This document shows, in pieces, positions 24,216-35,355 of a DNA stretch of 64,000 nt. The DNA is taken from the NCBI GenBank assembly GCA_024704765.1, contig JAKMXF010000326.1, positions 270,697 through 334,696 of the forward strand. Direction: 5' to 3'. Both the position numbers and the translations under genes were made by a program. Under the pieces are notes generated by a model, which saw nothing but the letters and a program-made list of their open reading frames with translations, was not told the DNA's origin and ran no database searches. The stretch comes from Oopsacas minuta. Taxonomy: Eukaryota > Porifera > Hexactinellida > Lyssacinosida > Leucopsacidae. Position 1 is the stretch's first letter. Each line of letters opens with the position of its first letter.

Positions 24216-25521
24216 CAGGGTGCCTCAAAAGATCTGGAACAAATTATTACACCAATTTTTTATATCAAACCACAATTCAACTGCTGTTAAATTCATATTA
24301 TGAACAAGGTTATATAATATATTCAATATACTGTGATTGTTCAATTCTAGTCTTGTTATGTCTAGTATATCTCAACTCCAACAGAAGAGGTCTGCTATCA
24401 TTCATTTATTTCTAAATGGTAAGAAGCAGAATCAAATTCTAAAAGCCCTTGGTTCACCGAGATTTTCACCATCGTTGATATCCCGCACGATAAAACGATA
24501 TATTGAGACAGGCGAGATCGTAGATAAGCAAGGATCATATCGGCCAAGAACAATTAGGACTCCTGCTAACAAGAAAAAGGTTCGTCAAATTTTTAACTAG
24601 TCGGCCCCACGATGTCCCACCGAAAAGTCGCCGCAAAGGTCGGAATAGATAAGGAATCTGCTTGACGAATGATCAAGAAAGACTTGGGTATGAAATGTTT
24701 CAAACGAAGTAGAGTAGAATCTCCTAATGGCCAGGTAATTAAAAAGAGAATCCAAAGATGTCGTAGACTGCTGGATCGACTCAAAAATGTCAACAGTGAT
24801 TCAATTGTATGTTCGAATGAGAAGATCTTCTGTATTGAGGAGAGGGGGAACTCTCAAAATTCTTGGGTTTATTCCTTAACACGTAATGACATCCCAGAAA
24901 ACTTAAGAAGTGTCCAGAAATCAAACACCCCAAAAGTATTATGGTTTAGGCGGGAATTTCAGTTTTTGGGAAAACTCCGTTGGTATTCATACCCGAAGGT
25001 ACAAAAATTAATGCTCAGGTATACAAAGATCTTATACTGGAGAAACATGTCTTAGCAATTGGTTTGACTTTCATGAAAACAAGGCATGGTGCACCGGATC
25101 ATACCGTTAAAATACCTCAACATTGGTTGTCAAGTAAGATCCCAGGGTTTTTAAACCGTAACGAATTGCCCCTTTCAAGTCTTGACCTAAACCCTTGTGG
25201 TTATTATTTGTGGGGAAGACTAGAGACACTAGTAATAATAGGTCCCACAACAGTATTCCAGCACTAAAACGAGGGTTAAAGAAGCTCTGGTGTAAATTAG
25301 ATCAGGATGAGGTGGCTCGGCCTGCAAAATATTTCCGTCCAGACTTAAAGATTGTCTAAAGGCCGAAGGGAATAGATTTGAAAACAAGTAGAGCCAAAAT
25401 ATTTTCGTATATGATAGTGAGACATAATAGAATTTTGTTAACAAAATATTAGTCTGGTTATATGCTCTACATGCACAAGAATTACATTTAAATTTTGTTG
25501 CAGAACTTTTGAGGGACCCTG
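24216..25521 (+). mobile_element. DD37D Tc1/mariner element, degenerate
   Basis: The left end is CAGGGTGCCTCAAAAGATCT and the complement of the right end is CAGGGTCCCTCAAAAGTTCT. Both are flanked by TA (24214-24215 and 25522-25523). It is 1,306 bp, full length for this group, with one broken transposase on the plus strand. Confidence 0.88.
24358..25391 (+). pseudogene. DD37D (maT-like) transposase, broken
   Basis: The frame opens at the ATG at 24358 (MSSISQLQQKRSAI) and reaches a TAG soon after RTPANKKKVRQ. Other frames then carry the linker and the core: FKRSRVESPN (about 24700), CSNEK in the place of FSDEK (about 24815), and LDLNPCGYYLWGRL near 25190. In the last block the third catalytic Asp has become Gly (normally NPCDYYLW). 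The QQDGAPAHT block is degraded: AWCTGSY-like sequence is all that remains. The relic ends RFENK before TAG at 25389-25391. It has stops, frameshifts and lost catalytic residues, so it is dead. Its nearest relative in the window is the copy at 15.5 kb. Confidence 0.83.
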
Positions 25522-25686
25522 TAATGTCTTCATATAAATTTGCATATAGAGGACTGTGTCAGCATTGCATCAAAGTTTCCTCTATTTTTCAAACAACTAC
25601 ATGTTATCTGATGGCATCTAATAATCGAGGATCTAAATTACTCATTATATGGCAAAATGGTCCCGAAATATATTCAAAATCATATA

Positions 25687-26600
25687 CAGTCAGGGGACAA
25701 AAGTATTCGAACACACAAATATATTGTCATAAATTGTATACTCTTTCCCGCTCCTATATATTGTGTAGTATATATTCGTAGCTGCTATCTAGTAATTTGC
25801 ATAGAATAACATATGTTTTTCACGAATTTCAAAAAAATTTCCGATTTACAGTCTTTGAAGGTGTTAATTATTAATAATTATCAGATAATTATTGATATTC
25901 AAAATATGTGATAATTCAAAGCTTATTAAGAATCTATAATTTCTGACTTGATATTTGAATTCTACATAGGCGAGTTACCCCAGATTGAAATCTCCAATCG
26001 GATTGACAATTTTTACTAAAGTTATAGAAGAATTTGAATTTGCCCCACTTGTGCCACTTTTTGAAAAAAGTGGCACAGGTGGCAGGAAAAAGCGCCACTA
26101 TTAAGAAATCAACTAGGGTTAGGAGGAATAAGTCGAAGTAATATTTTCGAATGATATGACTATGCTAACCCTTGAATTCCAAAATAACCTCTTGGTAGCG
26201 GCCACTTGTGCCACCTTGGGCAAAAGGTGGCACAAATGGCACAAATTGAAATTCATCTATAACTCTGGTAAAAATTGTTCAATCCGATTGGAAATTTCAA
26301 TCTGGGGTAACTCGCCTATGTAGAATTCAAATATCAAGCCAGAAATTATAGATTCTTAATAGGCTTTAAATTACCACATATTTTGATTATCAATAATTAT
26401 CTAATAATTATTAATAATTAACACCTTCAAAAAGTGTAAATCGAAAATATTTTTTTGAAATTCGTGAATAACATATGTTATTCTATGCAAATTACTAGAT
26501 AGCAGCTACGAATATATACTACACAATATATAGGAGCGGGAAAGAGTATACAATTTATGACAATATATTTGTATGTTCGAATACTTTTGTCCCCTGACTG
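25687..26600. mobile_element. Long palindromic foldback MITE with Tc1-like tips
   Basis: The left arm from 25687 (CAGTCAGGGGACAAAAGTAT) is mirrored by the right arm ending at 26600. The match continues almost base for base inwards for roughly 400 bp, including AATTTGCATAGAATAACATA and its complement. The arms meet in a core of about 90 bp (about 26100-26190) flanked by GTGGCAC motifs. The left flank is CATATA and the right flank CATATC. There is no coding sequence. Tips of the type CAGGGGACAAAAGTATTCGA recall Tc1-like elements, so this is probably a non-autonomous Tc1/mariner derivative with very long inverted repeats. Confidence 0.85.
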
Positions 26601-26904
26601 CATATCCTCTATAATTTTAAGATTGGTTACTATACTAGAGCAAAATAGGAATCAACAGTGAAAAAATTAATTCTTCATAAGGCAGAGCGTCGATTGGAAG
26701 TGAACCTTGAAAAGGGGTCATTAATGTACTGACTACCTCTAACAATCAGACTCAGGCTTCCAATATGATAGATGAAGATGCAATACAGGGTGGCATTTAA
26801 GTCCTGACCCATTATATATTTTATTGTTTACATTGCTAGGCTAGTTTTAGATAGATTTACTAATCGATATTTCAAAACATATATTGGAACTAATTATATT
26901 TGAT

Positions 26905-27670
26905 TGAATTATTCAATGTAGCCACCTTTCTTTGTAATTACTGCTCGTAGACGCCCTGGCACTGCCTCTACTGCGGCGCGCAGTGTTTCTTCTGGAATTC
27001 TAGCCCATTTACGAAGTAGATCCTTCTTTAAAAGACGCAATATTAGCATGAGCTTTGTGCATGCATTTTCTCCAATATCGCCCATATAGAGAAATCCATG
27101 GGATTTAGATCCGGACTAGACGGTGGCCATTCTTCTTTACTGATAAAATCGGGAATATTTTCTGAAAAGCCAGGTCTGAGTGATACGAGCTGCATGGGCT
27201 GGAGCCCCATCTTGTTGAAACAAGAATCGATTCTTGTTAAACATGTTAGCACCCAGGTCTTTCACTACAGGTTCTAAAATACGATCCTTGTATTTGGTAG
27301 AGTTGATTTTACACCCTGGGGGACAAATATCAGTGGTGTCCGTCCAAAACCGGAGCACAATCTTATGAACTGATGTAGGCGATATTTTGAGTTTAGATGA
27401 CATTTTTCTCATTGATCGGCGTGGATTTCGCCGAATTCTGTGTCTGATTATTATCTTTATCCTGGTTGTGGTTATAGCAATTGGACGTCCACTTCTACTT
27501 TTGTCTTTGACACTACCAGTCTCAAGATAACGCTGGATAATACTATAGACAAATTTCCTCCGCTCTTTCGGAATATTCAATGATCTCATAATGTCACATT
27601 GGCGCTTCCCATTAACAAATGATTCAATTATAGCAGACCGTTTTCTTTCCATCTGTGCAGTGAAGGGATC
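26905..27670 (-). pseudogene. DD37D transposase with internal deletion
   Basis: The minus-strand frame from the TTG/ATG region near 27650 (MERKRSAIIESFVNGKRQ) runs through paired-HTH blocks and the hook SGRPIAITTTR to KISPTSVHKIV. It then jumps directly to DTTDICPPGCKINS, a segment normally about 90 residues further on. The FSDEK and VMVWAGI blocks are therefore missing and it cannot catalyse transposition. The rest has FQQDGAPAHAAR, then a frameshift to EEWPPSSPDLNPMDFSIW, then ends near 26920 with the family's KGGYIE-like tail. The element's tips remain intact, so it could in principle have been mobilised by a related transposase such as the one nested in it. Confidence 0.83.
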
Positions 27671-27727
27671 GTGTAGAAATATCACTCAATTCTAAGTAAT
27701 AATTATGCTAGATTACATACATACATA

Positions 27728-29039
27728 CAGGGTTGGGCATAAGTTCTGCCACATTTTTAAATAACTATATTTTCCGATTGATATATTGTATTATGTTGAA
27801 ATTCGGTATGTACTACTAAATATAGTATATAGATTCGCAGATACGTTAATTATTCGATGTATCCTCCTTTTCTTTCAATTACAGCCTTTAGTCTCTTAGG
27901 GAAGGCCTCTACAGCGGCACGGAGTATTTCTTGGGGTATTCTCTCCCATTCTCGACACAAAGACTTTTTCAGAGAGTCTATATTGGTGTGAGACTTCAAA
28001 CATGCCCTCGTTTCCAAAATGGACCAGATAGAATAATCCATTGGATTTAAATCGGGGCTGTATGGTGGCCATTCTTCCTTTTGAATAAAATCTGGATTAT
28101 TGCTTCGAAGCCAGGCCTGAGTGGCATTCGATGTGTGGGCTGGAGCACCATCTTGTTGGAACACGAAAGGTTTCCCAGAAAACATAGTTTTAGAGAGATC
28201 TTGTATTACAGGTTCTAAAATAAGCTCACGGTAGGTTCGGGTGTCGATTTTTACGCCAGCAGGCACGAATATGAGTGGTGTCCGGCCAATTGATGATATT
28301 CCCGCCCAAACCATGACTGAAAGTGGCTTTTGTATACGGCTGACATATCGAAGTTCTTCTGGGATAGAAGAAATTGAAGATGAGATAATGCGATCATTTT
28401 GAGGGTTCGTTGCTTCCTCAATGGTGAATAATTTCTCATCTGAGAACAGGAATGAATTGAGACCATGGATCGCGTGCCTCTTAAGAAGTCCCTTGCTTCT
28501 CGATGCTCTTTTTGCCTTCACTAGGGTCGTGATGTGATGGACTCTCTTTCTCTTGAAAGAGCGCATATGCAAGTCATTTTTAACAACTCGTCCGATTGAT
28601 CTACGTGAAACTCTTAGTTCTTTGGCCATTTTGCTCATTGACCGGCGGGGATTTCGGCGAATTCGTTGACGTACTACTTTTTTAAGCCTTTGTGTCGTTA
28701 CAGACCGTGGACGGCCAGATCTTGGTTTATCAGTAATCCCGCCAGTCACTTCATATCGCTCAATAGTTCGAGTAATGAACTTCCTTCTGCTATTAGGGAA
28801 TTTCAGAAGATTGAAGATTTCTGAAGGATTTTTTCCTGCTTGAAATAATTCAATGATTTTCGACCTCTCTTGCTCCATGACCAATTATCGCTTCAAAAGG
28901 CTAAGATAATATAAAATTTCAGGGAAAGAGTGAAAATATATATTATAACAAAGTTTGAGCTAAATGACAGATACAAATAACTAATGGAATAATTTTTGGC
29001 TGGATTATAATATTGTGGCAGAACTTATGCCCAACCCTG
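27728..29039 (-). mobile_element. Full-length DD37D Tc1/mariner element, apparently intact
   Basis: The left end is CAGGGTTGGGCATAAGTTCT, and the complement of the right end is identical over that length. TA flanks lie at 27726-27727 and 29040-29041. It is 1,312 bp with a single uninterrupted transposase. It sits inside the element 26786-29132, so it arrived later. Perfect tips plus an open gene make it the youngest Tc1/mariner element in the window. Confidence 0.93.
27850..28878 (-). CDS. DD37D (maT-like) mariner-superfamily transposase, intact
   Basis: A 342-residue protein beginning at the ATG at 28878 (MEQERSKIIELFQAG); the frame upstream offers only a TTG, so this is the preferred start. 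Transposases of this group bind the element tips with two N-terminal HTH domains, excise the element and insert it at TA. The first HTH is about residues 1-45 and the GRPR hook is SGRPRSV at 54-60. The second HTH, about 61-115, contains RRIRRNPRRSMSKMA-like sequence. Catalytic residues are Asp147 (FSDEK), Asp243 (QQDGAPAHT) and Asp281 (SPDLNPMDYSIW). There are 37 residues between the last two, so the signature is DD37D, as in the maT lineage. Length is typical and nothing is missing. Activity is inferred, not shown. Confidence 0.93.
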   Translation of the reverse strand: MEQERSKIIELFQAGKNPSEIFNLLKFPNSRRKFITRTIERYEVTGGITDKPRSGRPRSVTTQRLKKVVRQRIRRNPRRSMSKMAKELRVSRRSIGRVVKNDLHMRSFKRKRVHHITTLVKAKRASRSKGLLKRHAIHGLNSFLFSDEKLFTIEEATNPQNDRIISSSISSIPEELRYVSRIQKPLSVMVWAGISSIGRTPLIFVPAGVKIDTRTYRELILEPVIQDLSKTMFSGKPFVFQQDGAPAHTSNATQAWLRSNNPDFIQKEEWPPYSPDLNPMDYSIWSILETRACLKSHTNIDSLKKSLCREWERIPQEILRAAVEAFPKRLKAVIERKGGYIE

Positions 29040-29305
29040 TATACAACATATATAAATATCATAACCTAAGAAAACTTATTATGCTTGTTGTAAAACTGCA
29101 AATATAGGGGTCAGGACTTAAAAGCCACCCTGTATAGTGTACGTTTTGGCCAATTGCTTAAAGCTATCATGGAGAAATGTTGATCACATTTTGAGGAAGC
29201 ATATTGATATGAGAAAAGAGTAACCAATTTGGGCGAATTAATCTCGGGAAAAATACGGAAAATGCAAGAAATACATAACTTTCTTAGTATGAATGTAGAA
29301 CTTAC

Positions 29306-29459
29306 CAACAAAGTGTCGTAGAGAAGGGGATTAACATTTGGTATTAAGAAAGAATCTTCACGTGAAACATTTTTGATATTACCAGTACCAAGTTCACTGC
29401 TGATTGATTTGACAATTTCTTCAAGAGAATTATTACTCATATCCACTGCAAGTAAATAC
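29306..29459 (-). CDS. Adenylate kinase 7-like, exon 2
   Basis: This exon continues the AK7-like protein from 39906-40648. The acceptor (...TATAG) precedes base 29459 and the donor GTAAGT follows base 29306. Exon 1 ends with two bases of a codon (CCA AG) and this exon starts with G, so the joined reading is PRYLLAVD. This matches the AK7 stretch recalled as PHYLVAVDES. It goes on with LEEIVKSIS, NIKNVSRED and YDTLL and ends in phase 0. The segment is the end of the N-terminal Rossmann-like region that precedes the kinase domain. The next exons, including the P-loop, were not found downstream. About 170 bp further on in gene sense lies the nested DD37D pair. Confidence 0.85.
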
Positions 29460-29619
29460 CTATAGTAAATATCATACGTAATATCCAAAATCAACGCACC
29501 ACAATATTATCACAGAAAGAATACAGGTAAATATAATTAGCAAGGAATTTTTAGATACAATGACTTCAACTTCGTGTCACTGTGAAATTAGAGTAGGCTG
29601 AAGATAATGCAATATACCC

Positions 29620-31195
29620 CGTATTCCGCAAATGTTAGGCGCTGATAATGTATTATTGTCGTATAGGAAGTCATCTTTTGTAAGTGCAACGGTCATATTA
29701 GTTTACCAAATAGTGTGGAATTTAAGTTATGCGATATTCATACTTTCCATATATGGTCATATTGTCAAAAGAAACATATCAGTTAGCTATAGATACATGA
29801 AATATATTATTAGCGTATGGGAATTCACATTAAAGGACTCCGTAGATAAGATGGATTCACCAAAATTATTTGTGAATTTATGTTAAAAACTTTCACAGTT
29901 TTCCAAATATGATAATTTCTTGATTATATGAACATCAGTAGCTTTAGAGATATGAAATGCGTTAACTTAACTTCGAGCGAATGAATATCCTAAAGAATTG
30001 TTGAAATACAGGACATCAGTCCAGAAAAGCAAATGTTTTTTCAAAATATGGCAATTTAATTGCTTACTAAGCAATAATTGAGCGAAGTTATCATTCTAAA
30101 TTGATCTATCTTAAAAGCCATGCAGTGCGATAAATATTGTTCTTTGATCAAGATGTTGAAATATTTAATAATCTAAAACTGTTTATGCACATAATAGGAA
30201 AATTTAATGATAAAGTGGGTACGTTTCAGAGTTAAAGTAGAGATCATGGATAACACAAGTTTTCTCAATATCCACCTAACTCGATAATTGTTACAATTAT
30301 TGTCAAATCTGGATAGCCTATATGTAGTATACCCTAACTTACCCCATCCTTATAATACAGTCTGCTATGATATCTGGCACCAGAGTATCATATTCATGGA
30401 TATGCCAATATATGGTCATATAAGATTGGACAATAATCTTTAGTGATATTATATCAAAATGTTTTACAAGGATTCTGTAAGTTGGGTGCTATATATTGTG
30501 TATCCAGAAGTGACAAAAAGTGCAGGGATTGTTGAGTGAAAAGTGGATATGAAAGATACATGTGTGATCCATGGTCTCTACGATAACTAGAGACCATGGA
30601 TGACAACGTGCCAAATTTATCATTAAAATATATTTACTATTTTATGCATAAACGGTGGAGATCATTTACTAACACAGCATTTTAGATTCATGACAAATAT
30701 TTATCACTCTAAATGGTATGTAAGAGAGATCAATTTAGAATGGTATATTTCGCTAAATTTTAGATTATTAAGCTATTCAATTGGCACTTTTCGAAAGATT
30801 GGCTTTTACCGGACTGATGGCATGTATTTCTAAAATCATCCAGGATATTCGTTCGACTCGAATTTAAATTTACAGCATTTCATAGTTCTAAAGCTAACTG
30901 ATGTTGATATAATATAGATACTACAATATATGGAGGGTGTGAAAACAGATAACTTAAAATTCCACAAATAATTGAGGTGAATCGATGTTATCGACGGAGT
31001 CCTGTAATATCATTTCCCATAGACTAATAATAAAATCATGCGCATATAGCTAACTGATTTTGGACATATGACAATACTATACCACCTAAACAAAGGTGTG
31101 AATATCGCATAACTTAAATTCCACAATATTTCCGCAAAACCAATATAATTGTTGGACTCACACAAGATTGACTTCCTATCCGACGAAGACAATCA
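29620..31195. repeat. Foldback of about 1.5 kb with imperfect arms
   Basis: The left arm (about 29620-30260) matches the complement of the right arm (about 30565-31195) in blocks: TGGAATTTAAGTTATGCGAT, ATCAGTTAGCTATA, TGTTTATGCA and ACATCAG near the arms' middle, among others. The middle (about 30260-30565) is unique. The right arm carries a perfect hairpin at its inner edge: 30567-30580 pairs with 30588-30601 (ATCCATGGTCTCTA) around a 7-base loop. It lies in AK7 intron 1. Arm identity is perhaps three-quarters, so this is an old foldback or an inverted pair of one repeat. Confidence 0.7.
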
Positions 31196-34100
31196 ATCGA
31201 TTATTTCATTGATAGATAATTATTCTTTCATAAACATCATGCCGAACCAGAGAATTCGAATTAGATATAGGGAGTTTCAGTATAATAGCAAATCTCGGAA
31301 TTTCCATCAAAACAGCATATGCCGTAGCAAGGCAGAAACAAATTGGTCAGGATATTCAATATGTGCGGAAAGATACACGTTATTTAATGCAAAAGGATAA
31401 GCGATACAAATATGCATAGTGTCAATTCTAACCAAAACAGTGTAGTTAGCATATTAGCAACTCGCATTTTGAACGGATTTCAGTTGCTAATATGTAAATT
31501 GAAATAGGAACAGAAACAATACAAGATCTACACATGGGACATGCAAATATGTTGCATTATGGGAATATTGCTATTAGCGATTCGCAAATAAGGTGAATCC
31601 ATTGTAATCATAGTAAATATAGAAAAATACCGATGCAAAATTATATATAAAATACAAATGTGTAATATCGACGAAAATGCAAGTGATACGAAACGTGGAA
31701 GCAATATTTTATTGAAAATATTATACTTAGGAGACATCACAGTGAGTAGAGAATTTTGGACAAGGTATGAGGTTGGGGATACAACAGGAATATAGATAGT
31801 AGAATATTGCAGAAAAAGACAATTTTCGCAAGAACCAAATCAATGTATCATTCATTTATGATAAACAATTCAGGGTTGTGACAAAAATCTTTCTAGAATG
31901 GATCTATTTGAAAAATATGCATTCTTTGACACATTTTGGAAAGTAATGATGAAAAAATAATCCCACAATCGGCTTGCATTTATCAAAGTGATCACTCAGG
32001 ATATTGGACAAATTGAGAAGTAGTTGTGATGAAAATACAACAATCAATCATGTGTATACGCCCGCTCCCGCAGGGCTTTAAACAAGTCATGGGAATTACT
32101 TGCAATGACTAGAGACTCTTGAGTCACAGAGTCAAGAATCTCAAGTCATCGATTCTGACTCGAGAGTCACATACAGTGGTGTAAATTGGCAGTTAGTAAA
32201 CAATAGGCATCTCTGTAGTAGAAACGCTCATGGAACCACCATTATATAGGTTTGGATAGTGTAAAAGGGAATTGGAACCTCAGAACAAATTTTCAGATCC
32301 CATAAGATGCAGTTATGATTTCAGTTACAGTCGCACAAATATATTCCTTGTATGGGGATAAATATTTCTTTGGAACTCATGATTTAGGAAATATTATGAA
32401 TTCAAAGTTGAATTTTGTGAAAGAATCGTGAATTCATATTATTATCGAACCAAATTTCCACTATGGAATGGAAAAAGACGTTGGACAGTTGTGATAACAT
32501 CATTCACAAATATTCAACCCCAAAATAAACAAAATCCTACATTTGAATGTTGTAATACATAAATAACTTCCCGAAATTAGACGCAGGTTTTATGATTTGA
32601 TATAAGCCCACGTCAAATAAATTACTTGTTTCTCATCCATTTTCTTTGTGAAACAGGGGCGGGGGGCGGTATATTATTTTATTTTTTGCTTAGCGTAATT
32701 TTACTAATTTATTTAAACTATCTCGTGAATACGAATTTCTGATAAGACGAACAATATTCGTACAAAATCAGGTCTCTACAACCGTACTTCAATGGATACT
32801 ACTCCGGTTAATGGACTCCGGAAAGGCGACTAAATTTAACCGTAGGGTCTGTCGGTGTTCGTATTAAGCTTACACTGTATATGGGAAAACTAATATTCAC
32901 TTCCTCTCTATAATCTGAATTATTGTACAAATTAAATAATAAAGATAAAAAATAGTAATAACAAAAATTTAGTGCACACCCCAGGGCTGATTTTTGCCAT
33001 ACAGGGAGGGGTATTTGGGCCTGACTCGGACAGGTTTGAGTCTTAGACGAAATTATGATGCAATTGCCACCTTTTTGGATTTTCGAAAAATCACATGATT
33101 AGCCACACTGTTCAGCGACCTAGCGAGCGAATCGCGCTAGTAACCGAATAATTTAGTAGTTAACTCGTCGAAAGATAATACTTTAACAACAAATTGTCTC
33201 TAATCTGTGTCTTAATCGTAGGCTCCAGGAGGGGGAGAGGGGATATATCCACCCCAACAAGAGTAATTTAAATTATATGAAATCATAGTGGAATTGGAAA
33301 TTCATGCCAATTCACTGAATCATTAGCTCAAATTCCAAACCGTAACTTTCGACTTGCTTCACGAGCATCTTACTCTAAAGATCATGTTGTATTTCCATAA
33401 TTTCAGGTATATACATACTATTCCAAGGATGGAAGTGCATTGAATTGAAACGGTGGGTCTGTACAAGCATTATGAGCAAGAAAACACTTGATAAGATGAT
33501 GAAAGTTTTGTCCAAGTTGAAAAATTATCGGCTGCTATATTATTTGAAACTTGTGCCCGTGCAAATGTATACAAGTAATACAAGTTATACAACATATCAT
33601 AAACACAATGAGATGATGTGCTTTCATAGTCAATCGATAACTTTTCCATGCAAATGTCTAGTACGCAGAAAGGGTCTAGGGTGCTTGCAAAGTAGAATTA
33701 TACATCTTGGAATTAGACTCGGATTTTAAGTCTTACCTATCTACACATTGTGTAAAAATTTCAAAGTAATCGGAGAAGATATGAATGAGCTAAGTGAGCT
33801 TGCATTTGGTCAATCTGTCATCTATAAGGCCGCTCAAATTTTCAAAATGTCCCCCAAGTCTCTCACTGTGTGTAGGGAAACCATCATGTTCTAAACGGTT
33901 ATATGTAGCTCTGATATGTTTACATGCTGTGTTAGAGCCGGAATTTCGATTTCGAACCAGCCAGCACAGAATTCGACTCACAATCTCTCTAACACCTCGA
34001 AAACCAAGGAGTATTTCTGAAATGTTGGAGTAAATGTTGAGCCGATCTCTGGGTTGGCCGGTACGAAATATAAAAGTAGTGCTCTAGTAAAGCATATAAA

Positions 34101-34630
34101 CATACCACTACATATGATGATGCAAGTGCTAGACTTTAGGGATATTATGAAAATTTGAGGCGCTTCGTAGAGGAAAATGTAGACGAAAATGCAAACTCAA
34201 GTGGCTCAGTCAAATCTTATGAGATTGCTTTGAAATTTCACACAAAATATAGATAGGTTAGATGTGTCAAAATCTGAGTCAAATTTGAAGATCTAGACCT
34301 TTGTGATTCAGCACCCTGACCCTCAAATTTCACTTAGATACATTTGCTGGAAATGAAGGTAGCTCTCGCAAACAATTGTAACTTATCTAGTATCTACTCT
34401 TACTAGTTCGAATGATGAGCACGAATTTAGTCTAACTTGAATATCTGATTGAGCACTCTTGACCATGAAATAATTTCGAGATTAAGTTACCTGAAAGTAG
34501 AATGGCAACGAATTATGTGACAAATATGGCTTATCGTTCAGGGGTTTACAGGCCCTCAGACCCCCAACTGGACAATTATCCCCATCACAATCAATTCCTG
34601 GATCCACCACTAGCTGTAAAATGCTACATT
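31196..34630. other. AK7 intron sequence, no gene recognised
   Basis: Non-coding in both strands as far as I can tell. Small features: a 13-base inverted repeat, CATATTAGCAACT (31450-31462) with its complement (31482-31494); a cluster of GACTC/GAGTC units at 32107-32170; and at 32999-33040 a segment resembling 15025-15060 in complement-free orientation (GGTATTTGGG and CTGAC/CTGCAT blocks). The open frames at 33445-33729 and 33790-34033 carry no recognised motif. Confidence 0.4.
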
Positions 34631-34631
34631 A

Positions 34632-35355
34632 CAGGACTGTGCCTGTAATGCAATCTGACCAAGTCAAACCTGGGCAGAATTTTTCCAGACCAGGTATGGG
34701 CCAGGTCACAGCCTGGGCACTGAAAATAGTAGCTACATGTAGAATCTAGATAGTTGGTAACAATACGTACATATTCACATGTGATTAAATCGTTAAGAAT
34801 ATATGTATATTCATCTCGCTTGTTTGTTCTATTAAAAAACAATGCGCTTTTAAATTAAATATCAGGCATTTTTCAAAATTATTGTGCATTAATAATAGAA
34901 TACTATTTTATTCGGTAAATTTAATGTCAGAGAATATTCACAACTCATTGGGAACTATCACGCTTAAACTTGTCCGGGACCAGTTATATGGTGATTATAA
35001 CTTGCCCAGGCGAACCAGTTATGGCCGACTATAACTGGTCAGGCCCGCTGTAGTTGCCCAAGAATATACCACCCTTGGGGTAGTTACTGGGCTTGCCTAG
35101 TTCATACCAGAGTGCGTATATTGAAGGAAGGGTATAATCTCGGCTATTACACCGGACCAGTTGTGGTACCAATAACTGATGCACCCTATGCAGAACGTCT
35201 TGCAGGATCATTATTGGCGCCCAATAAACTATTACTTAGTTACCTACGTCTATAAATGCAATCTAAGCTTAAAAGATGAATGGACCTTGGTAAGAGACCT
35301 TCCATATAGCCAGGCTAGATATGGGCCGGAGTAGTTGTGCAGTGACAGAGCACTG
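34632..35355 (+). mobile_element. MITE with many AACTGGTCC motifs, copy A
   Basis: The element of 724 bp begins CAGGACTGTG and ends so that its complement begins CAGTGCTCTGTCACT, a short inverted repeat. It is the reverse-complement partner of 54976-55741. The two copies align from tip to tip with small deletions, for example around CAGCCTGGGCACTGAAAATA and TTCACAACTCATTGGGAACT. Inside are repeats of GGACCAGTT/AACTGGTCC in both directions (about 34978-35045 and 35155). It has no coding sequence. The superfamily is unknown. Confidence 0.75.

Larger units (their letters stand above)
26786..29132 (-). mobile_element. DD37D Tc1/mariner element, internally deleted and interrupted
   Basis: The left end is CAGGGTGGCATTTAAGTCCT and the complement of the right end is CAGGGTGGCTTTTAAGTCCT, with TA flanks (26784-26785 and 29133-29134). 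The inner element 27728-29039 splits it near its right end. Taking that out leaves about 1,035 bp, some 270 bp less than its full-length relatives. The missing part includes the first catalytic block. Confidence 0.88.

Noticed and set aside
33445-33729. 94-codon open frame on the plus strand
   Set aside because: No known motif, no coding-like composition and no splice partner; probably chance.
33790-33981. A DGFP string on the minus strand as an AK7 kinase-domain motif
   Set aside because: It lies between exons 1 and 2, and nothing around it looks like an adenylate kinase.
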